NCBI RefSeq assembly: GCF_002999335.1
Contig: NW_020312754.1
Coordinates: 1 to 64,000, forward strand
From: Cyclospora cayetanensis
Lineage: Eukaryota; Apicomplexa; Conoidasida; Eucoccidiorida; Eimeriidae
Length of the DNA: 64,000 bases
Direction of reading: 5' to 3'
The notes beneath the pieces are model-generated. The model saw nothing but the letters and a program-made list of their open reading frames with translations, was not told the DNA's origin and ran no database searches. This document shows, piece by piece, positions 56,742-64,000 of the stretch (position 1 is the stretch's first letter; every line of letters begins with the position of its first letter). The position numbers and the translations under genes were made by a program.

Positions 56742-58045
56742 ATTGAGACTTCTCTTTCCGTCTCTTGGGCACGGGGGTTGTGCAGTTGCTGCAGCAGTGT
56801 GGGTGTGCAATGCGCTGTTTGATGCTGCTCGCCTGAGAAGTGCCGTTTTGTACGGATGCAGAGGCTGCAGAAGGGCCAGTTCAGTGGATGGAGGCGGGGT
56901 GCTTTTGCTCCCTGCCTGAATGCTTTTGTAACGGTCCCTGGCGTTTGCAGCTTGCTGCAGACTGCATGCGGACGCCAAAATAGCTATAGTGCAACCCTTA
57001 GCTCGATGTGAGCAGCAGCAAGTAGATGGGTTACAGGCTGGCAAGCGGCTTCTTGCATGAGCACTGACACTAATACAAGGTTCGCACCTTCACACAAGGG
57101 CCGATGCCTTCGTTTAGCGTTCTAAATGGGCTGCTGGTGCTCAAATGGCAGAGATATCGACTCACAAATAAGACAAAACGCAGCCTCTGCAATTGCATTG
57201 CAGCCCCTTCTGCTATGTTGCTCGTGGAGCTAAATAGGGTGCAGCTCAGTGCCTGCTCGCCACGGTGCGTGGCTCGATGACTTCCAGCCGCTGCACTGCC
57301 TAGAGCTCCTAGTGGAATTAGAGCTTACATGCACGCCTCACTCGAAACGTTACTTTTGTGTACTTTTTCTAGCCAGTACTTTATTCGGTAGGCAGTGAGT
57401 CTCGCTTTCGTTCTGTTGACCCCTGCAGCGTTTTGCTAGGGGTGCTTGCGCCTCCACCGATCGGTTAGCGTCGAGAGTGCGAAGGCGGCAGCTAGCCATC
57501 TTGCGACTGAAGATGGAGTATAGGAGTGGCCCTCTCTCTGTGGAGGATCCTTCCTAGAAGGCTCCTCCACACATGCCATTAAGACAGCTGCCGAGGCAGC
57601 ATCAAGCCGCCGCCAGTGCGGCGACCACTCGCACTCTTGCCTCGGTGAGGAGGCCTTTTTTTCACATAAATAGCAGTCTCCCGCGGCGCGAAATCCTGCA
57701 GCAAGCCGGGGAAGAGAACAACAACCCCACCCCCCCGGGGGTGGCCCCGAGGGCCCCGTGCCAGCCCATGGAATGCAGGGCCCCCCGAGTTGCCGTCTCT
57801 TTCTCCAGCAGGTAATTTCTGAAATTTTTATTATTTATTTCGTGAAAGGCAGAGGCAGCGGCGAAGGGAAGGGCAGCAGCTGCATCAGCAGCCGCCGCAG
57901 ATGCAGATGGCAAGTCTACCTCTGGGTGACCGTTCACCAGTGCCCTGCTGCAACACATCCCCCTAAAGCACCACGAAAAACACAGATATCGCAGCAAACG
58001 GATCTACAGTGTCGAAGGTGGCTACATCTCACGCCAGGCACAAGC
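56742..58045. other. Intergenic region, no gene seen
   Basis: It separates the CS-KDEL gene from the coiled-coil gene. GC palindrome relatives occur at about 57728-57786. An in-frame ATG at 57758 could extend the next protein, but the extension is not protein-like. Confidence 0.4.
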
Positions 58046-58986
58046 ATGGACTCTTCTCAGCGACCTCTTCTCCACACAGACCCCCGCCAGCGCAGCCCCT
58101 TTGCCCAGCCTGCGACAGCAGCAGCTGCTGCTGGGCGAAGCAGCCGCAGCAGCAGCAGCAGCACTGGGGAGTTTGTGCTGGTTCCCTCGACGTCTCCCTT
58201 TGCCAGGCCCTCCACCTCCTCACTAGAGAACAGCTGCAATCCGCAGGTGCTTCCCCCGAAGAATACGAGCATCGGCAGCGATAGCAGCGATAGCAGCGGC
58301 AGCGATAGCGGCGGCAGCGATAGCAGCGGCGGAGATGGCGGCAGCTCTATGGGCGATTCGGTGTCTCTGCGCCTCGCCACTGCTGCAGGCACGGCTATAG
58401 TGAGCAGCAGCAGTAGCGCAGCAGGAGAGGATCATCCTGGAAGTCTTCCTCAGCAGCAGAATTTGCAGCCCAAGCCTTATGCTTCTGCAGAGACGCCGCC
58501 TTTAGTGAGCTACGGCGCTCTCCAGCAGCAGCCACACGTTCGGCAGTTGGGTAACTCTAGGCCCTTGCTGCTGAGCGAGCTGGATACTCCCTTTGACGTG
58601 GCTAGAACAAACAAGGCAGCTCTCTTTCTCGCTGGCAGATCCTCGATGCCTCCCAGTGCGCCCCTGTCTGCACCCCCCCAGCAGCAGCAGCAACCGGTGC
58701 AAACAACTGCAGGCAGCGGTCCTGTCAGCAGCACAAACAACAGCAGCAACCCTCCAAACACCACCAATCTCGTCCCTGCTTTTCCAGAGCGCAGCTCGGC
58801 TGCACTCAGAAACAGCGCTGCACTGGCACCTGCTGCACTCCCCAGCAGCAGCAGCAACAACAATTGCAGCAGCAACAACAATTGCAGTAGCAGCAACAAC
58901 AATTGCAGTATCCTGAAATCGTCAAAAACCTCTCATAGGGATGCACAAAGGCCTAACAGCAGCAACCCTGCTGTCTCCGGGCTTTC

Positions 58987-59029
<43 letters not shown>

Positions 59030-59816
59030 GCAGAAGCAGCAAAAACAATTGCTGCCTCTCGAGAGTTGATCGCTCGAGTGGGGAGAGTACTCAGCTCGCA
59101 GCCAGCATCTCTGGCAGCACAAACACTCGCTGCACGGGGTGCTGCTGCGCCTCAACTGCCAGATCTCACTTTTCCGTTGCCACACGCTGCATTGGAAAAG
59201 GCTTTTCATGCGCGACTGCCTGCTGCTACGCCTCTCGCCACTGCACTGCGCACTTCTCGACAGTCGTCCTCCTCCCTTGCAACGTCGTCGCTCCATGGCA
59301 GCCAGCAGCAGCAGCAACAGCAGCAACAGCAGCAGCAACAGCAACAACAGGTGCTGCTGCAACGTGTCACGCAAGTGCACCGGCCGTCTACAGCCTCAGA
59401 GGCACTCGCTTGGTCCTGGTCGGATGAAGACGCTGAGGCAGCCATGCACCAGCTGCTGCTACCCCAACAACAGCACCAACAACAAGTACAGCAGCAGCAA
59501 CAACAAGTACAGCAGCAGCAACAACAAGTACAGCAGCAGCAAAAGGTCTTGCGGCGACAGCACGGCTCCTATGGAGAGCTGCCCGACGGCAAAGGCGCAG
59601 ACAGTGAGCTGAGCAGCAGCAGCAGCAACGACAGCAGCGATAGCAACAGCAGCTTTAGCAGCAGCAGTGACTTACCGGCTTTTCAGGGAAGATCCTCCCC
59701 ATGTGATGCTTCGAAGCTCCACCAGAGGCCTCTCTCGCAGGTTGGTGGCGTGTCAGCAGCAAAAAACTCTGTCGTTCAGCCTGCTGCCCTCTCCCATGCG
59801 ATAAAAGACAGCAGCA

Positions 59817-59847
<31 letters not shown>

Positions 59848-62800
59848 AGGCGCAGCTCGCACGAACAGCAAGCTGATGGCGTTGACAGAGGGGAAAGATG
59901 CCTTCGCTGCAGACGGAGGCGGTCTAGAAAGTCGCTGCACGACTGCAGGTTGGTCAGAAGGACGGCTCTACGGGGTGTCGAACGAATAGCTCACTGCTGT
60001 TGCTGCTGCTGCTGCCGTTGCTAGTTGCAAAAAATGTCTTGCTGCTTGAGCGTAAGCGCCTCCTTCCTGTGCTTTTTTGGCGTATGTCTGCTGCTGCTGC
60101 TGCAGGAGGAGCGACGGAGTCAGCAACACCCACCCCAACTTCAGCTGTACGGACATGGCAGCAGCCTCCGCAGCAGCCGCTGCAGCAGCCGGATATGCAG
60201 TTTGACGAGGTTTGCGATTTCGACGAAAGTGGCGAGAGTGACGCTTCTTCACTGACCCCTAAACCACAGCAGCAAGAGCATCAGCAAGAGCAACACAACA
60301 AGCGTCACCTCCAGCCACTGCTGCAGCAGCATTCGCATGAAAGCCTTTCTTCCTCCTTGCATTCTTCAGAGCTGGATGCAGTGGAAACAGCTCTCGCCGC
60401 CAGTCCAGACGACCCCTTGAGCCTCTCGCTGGGAAGTATGCATCAGCAGCAACATCAGCAGCAACATCAGCAGCAACATCATCAGCAATATCAGCACCAA
60501 CATCATCAGCAGCAGCAGCAGCAGCTGTGTCTCTATCCAACGCTGTTGGGTAGGCCACCCCACCACGCTATGCAGGCAGAGACTGGTAACGGTGGCGTTT
60601 TAGCGCCGCTGCATGCGGATGCTTTGGATCCTGCTGAGGAAATGTCTGATGCAGAGATCAGAAGCAGCAGGAGTGGCAGCAGATGGCCTCATCACATGTC
60701 GCCTTCGCTGACGCAGACAGCGGATTTTGGACGGCTGCAGGATGACTCGTCTCGCACGTCTTCTCCTGCTTCCTTAGTCAAGGCGGCAGCAGCAGACACA
60801 GCTGTGCAGCTCGCTCTTCTTGTCTCTCCAGTGCCCTCCTTTGGCAGCAGTGGGAAGCTTCTGTTGTCGCCTCCCAGTGCTGCCGCGCGAACTGTTGCGT
60901 CTGAACAGAGCAGTCCGCTGTGGCTACAGCAGCAGCAGCCGCTGCAGCAGCCGCCGCTGCAGCAGCAGCAGGAGCAAGCGCACTTGCAGCTCCTGCAGCT
61001 GCTGCAGCAGCAGCACGCAGCAGAGATCAGGTGCAGCAGAGAGCGGCTGCGAGATACGCTTTGGCCTTCTTTGCAGCGGCTCGATGGTCTGCTGCACGAT
61101 GCAGAGCTACAGCCAATGCAACTGTGGCGAGCAGCAAGTCGCTGCCATCCGCAAACGTCTTCCCCCGAAAACGAGGAACTAGGAGAGGAGGAGCAGCAGC
61201 AGCAGCAGCAGCATGTTGACGAGTTCTCAAACGAGATCGAGGCTACCGAAATTTACATCCAACACGTCGTTGAGTGCTGCTGTGACGCAGTCACGAGGGT
61301 ATTGCAAGCCCACCAGCTTAGAGGGCAGCTGCTGCTGCAGGTGCAGCAGCTGCAGCAACAGCAACAAGCAGCAGCAGCAAAACACAGCGAAGCGCTTGGC
61401 AGACTGCGCAAGCAGAACGATGCACTTGCTGCAGAGGTGAGCAGCGGGAGTTGCGGTGTCTCCGCAGGTGTTGTTGGTGCGGGATCTCTTGGGGCTGCGT
61501 GCTTTCTGAAAGCGAAGGTACTTAAAAGTGGCGTCGCTGTAGGGTATAAGAGCCGGTGTATGTACGTGGAGTCTTGCGCACACCTAACGAAGCGCTGAGA
61601 CAAAGCACTGCTGCCTGACTGCAGGCAGACGCCGCTCGTGCAGTGTCGTCAGAACTGCAGCGGCGAGCCGCTGCCGCTGCAGCCACGCAGCAGCAGCTGC
61701 TGGCGACGCAGCACAAGCATGAGGAGCTGCAGAGGCAGCTGCAGGAAGCTCGGAAGAAAATCCAACTGCAGCGTGCGATGCTTGACGACAAGGAAAACCA
61801 AATCAAAGTGGTGAGTTTTCTGAGCAGGAAGGCAGTAGGTTCTGCCAGTAGAAGGGCCTTTTTCCTACTGGGGTGTCTCCGGAGAGTTCTCTCTTCTGCT
61901 GCGCTGCTGTCTCGACAGCAGCAGCAACGCCGCACGTTCTGGCAGGGGTCGCTGCGTGTTTGTGTGTGCGCTGAAATCCCCTCTCAGATGCGGCAGCGTG
62001 AAGCTGTTTCAACGAGGCAGCAGCAGCAGCAACAACAAAAGACACCCCGAACGCTGCAGTCAGGAAGCCTCTTCAGAAGATCATCTGTTGGAGGATCTCA
62101 ACAGCAAATACTGAGGAGGGAAGCTCTCGATTTAGCGAGACAGTATGAAGCCAAGGCACGTCACTTTTCGAGTGCTCTCGCGATGCTGCTTCTTTGCCTG
62201 CTGTCGCTGTAGAGCTGTGCTGATGCAAGAACACTGCTTTTGCTGTTGCTGCTTTTGCTGTTGCTGCTTTTGCTGTTGCTGCTTTTGCTGTTGCTGGCAA
62301 GAGCAGCAGAAGCAGTAATCCTGCAGCAGAAATATTGGCAATGGATGGCTGTGTGCCCTGCTGACGCCTAACGCTCACGAACTCCCTAGGCGTTCACTCT
62401 ATTTCACTGCTGCTGCTGCTGCCGTCACTCTTTCCCGCTGCAGGTTGAGGCTCAGCAGAGGGAGATAGAAGGACTGTCTGCCGCTCTTGAAGTTGCTCAG
62501 CAGCAGCTGCAGCAGCAAGGCGGCAGCTGTGCAGCCGATGCATCCGCAGCAGCCGCTGCAGCAGCAGCAGCGACAGCCTTGAACGAAGCGAAAGCAACTG
62601 CGAAAGCAGAGAAAAAAGCAGGTGCAGATCTGCGGCACAGAGAACAGTTGCTGCAGCAGGAGGTACAACGGCTGCAAGAGCAGCTGCGGGAGCAACAGGA
62701 GAAGCAGCAGCAACAGGAGAAGCAGCAGCAACAGCTGCAACAGCAGCAGGATAATCAAGTCGCAGTTCTTCGCTCCGAGGTTGCGATGCTCAACGACACT

Positions 62801-64000
62801 CTTGCCAAAGAAAAAAGAGAGCGATCCAATGTGTGTGCAAAAGGCCCTCTTCCGCATTTGTTACTGCGTCTTACAGCTCTCTCTTGTCTGTTGGATTGCC
62901 TGTCTTTGAGTATGATGCTCGCCTCTTGAGCCTTATCATGCTCAGTATCCTGCAGCTGCTGCACGACTTGCTAGTTGAGCCGTGCTTGCTTCTAAGTCGC
63001 AGACACCCCCTCTCGAGCTGTCTGATCGATCTTTCATGATGTCTCTGTTGCTGCTGCGCAGGCTGAAGCTGCCTCTGCGCTGCAGCTAAAGTGCTGCGAA
63101 AAGGCAGCCGCAGAGCTGAGAGCCACTAAGGAGGAGGTTAGTGTGGAGGCGTGGCGTGCTTGCTGCTGCTGCTGCTGCTGCTGCGGCAGGTGCTCCGTGT
63201 GTTGAAGCTTCCCCTGTGGCTGCTGCCTGCCGCTTTCTGAGAGGCTGTCTGCTGCTGCCTCTGTCTACATGCTGCCTTGTTGTTGTGCAGCTGGAGGCAG
63301 AGGTATCAACGCTGCGCTTGCGACCATCGGCAGAAGACGTTGCGATGCTGCATGAGCAATTACAGGAGCTTCAGGTTTGCTGTCATGTGGCAGTGACGGA
63401 GACGGAGGGAGGGATGAGGGGTGGACGCAGCTATACGCTTTTTTCTCCTGCTTTGCTGTCGCTGCTCCCAAGCTGCTCAGGCGAGTGCTGGTGCCATTAG
63501 CCTCAGCGCCTCTTCGGGTGTCGTTACACTGCGGCTGCAGGAACAGCTGCATCCTCTGAAGCTTGGAGAGCGGTGTGATGATCCCCGGCTGCTGATGCGT
63601 TGCGATAAGGCGCTTCAAGGCATGCAGAGGCAGACGCTGCATCAGCTCATCAAGGTAGCTCCCTGTTGCAGCAGCGCAAATTCGTGGCGTTGCTGCTGTT
63701 TTGCTTGCAGGTTGCTTTCTAGTGGCTGTGCACCCTACGGCGCTGCAGTGTTTAATGGGTGTCAGTGTATTTGCTCTCTCGTCTGCCTGATGGTTGCTGT
63801 GTGAAAACTGCAGAGCTGCTGCGTGGCTTTCCGGTGTCTTCCCGCGAGTCTTTCAGAGGTTGCTGCGTTGCACCAGCAGGGGGAAAGCATGCAGCAACAG
63901 CTCTCACAGGTTAGCAGCAAGTTCTTCAGAAAGGGCATCAAGAAGGAAATGCATGCCTTTGCAAGGGCGAAAGAAGCCGGTAGCGCAGAGAAAGAAACAA
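58046..64000 (+). CDS. Large Gln/Ser-rich coiled-coil protein, 3' end beyond window
   Basis: Exons read 58046-59948, 60106-61436, 61625-61810, 61988 to about 62153, 62444-62830, 63062-63136, 63291-63374, 63541-63654 and 63814-63909, with a further donor (CAG|GTTAGC) at the end. The joins are in phase except after the fourth exon, where I could not place the donor. The first two exons are low complexity: poly-Ser, poly-Gln, Asn runs and a QQQQVQ triplicate near 59480-59550. From about 61190 the sequence turns into heptad coiled coil (EFSNEIEATEIYIQHVVE, EELQRQLQEARKKIQLQRAM, QQEVQRLQEQLREQQEKQ). Later exons read AEDVAMLHEQLQELQ. No enzyme domain appears. A scaffold or tether of Golgi, centrosome or cytoskeleton would fit, but this is a guess. 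More than 1,400 residues are visible. Confidence 0.6.
62226..62297 (+). repeat. 15-bp TGCTTTTGCTGTTGC repeat in coiled-coil gene intron
   Basis: About five tandem copies lie between the fourth and fifth exons. Confidence 0.8.

Overview
The window looks like nuclear DNA of an apicomplexan parasite, most likely a coccidian of the Eimeria type. Genes are intron-rich (5-13 exons) with consensus GT..AG introns. Coding exons carry long in-frame CAG/GCA runs read as poly-Gln, poly-Ala or poly-Ser. Introns are packed with short tandem repeats. A three-AP2-domain transcription factor with a C-terminal ACDC-like helical domain is specific to Apicomplexa. There are no operons, bacterial ribosome sites or phage features. 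No tRNA, rRNA, transposon or CRISPR array was recognised. The species assignment is inference.

Layout. 2705-4680 (+): leucine-rich-repeat protein, 5 exons. 6116-15447 (+): FAM135/DUF676 serine-esterase-like protein, 13 exons, triad motifs visible. 16584-17105 (-): small single-pass membrane protein of unknown role. 18660-20572 (+): FHA domain plus C-terminal SMAP-like tail, probably nuclear. 23265-27669 (+): ApiAP2 factor with one unexplained reading-frame change. 29394-31005 (+): RTRAF/hCLE homologue of the tRNA-ligase complex. 32208-37529 (+): phosphoacetylglucosamine mutase, UDP-GlcNAc synthesis. 38254-41639 (-): PPR-like protein, model partly uncertain. 43667-45326 (-): ribosomal stalk protein P0. 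46858-51595 (+): PLRG1/Prp46 WD40 splicing factor. 53211-53633 (-): TB2/DP1/HVA22 (REEP)-like ER membrane protein. 54534-56741 (+): secreted CS/p23-fold protein ending in KDEL, so probably ER-lumenal. 58046-63909 and onward (+): Gln/Ser-rich coiled-coil protein running off the window.

Exon models were built by hand from splice sites and reading phase. For LRR, FAM135, FHA, RTRAF, PAGM, P0, PLRG1 and CS-KDEL the summed exon lengths are exact multiples of three with no internal stop, which supports them. The genes are mostly independent housekeeping or regulatory loci. Several belong to RNA metabolism (PLRG1, FHA/SMAP, RTRAF, PPR-like) or ER and glycan biology (REEP-like, CS-KDEL, PAGM). The REEP-like and CS-KDEL genes are head to head across about 900 bp and may share a promoter.

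The most unusual non-genic signals are: a dispersed family of GGGGCCCC-type palindromes present in both intergenic DNA and coding exons, a perfect 56-bp palindrome in a PLRG1 intron, a 13-bp perfect hairpin followed by a pyrimidine/T-rich tract upstream of the AP2 gene, and a strong concentration of microsatellites inside introns.
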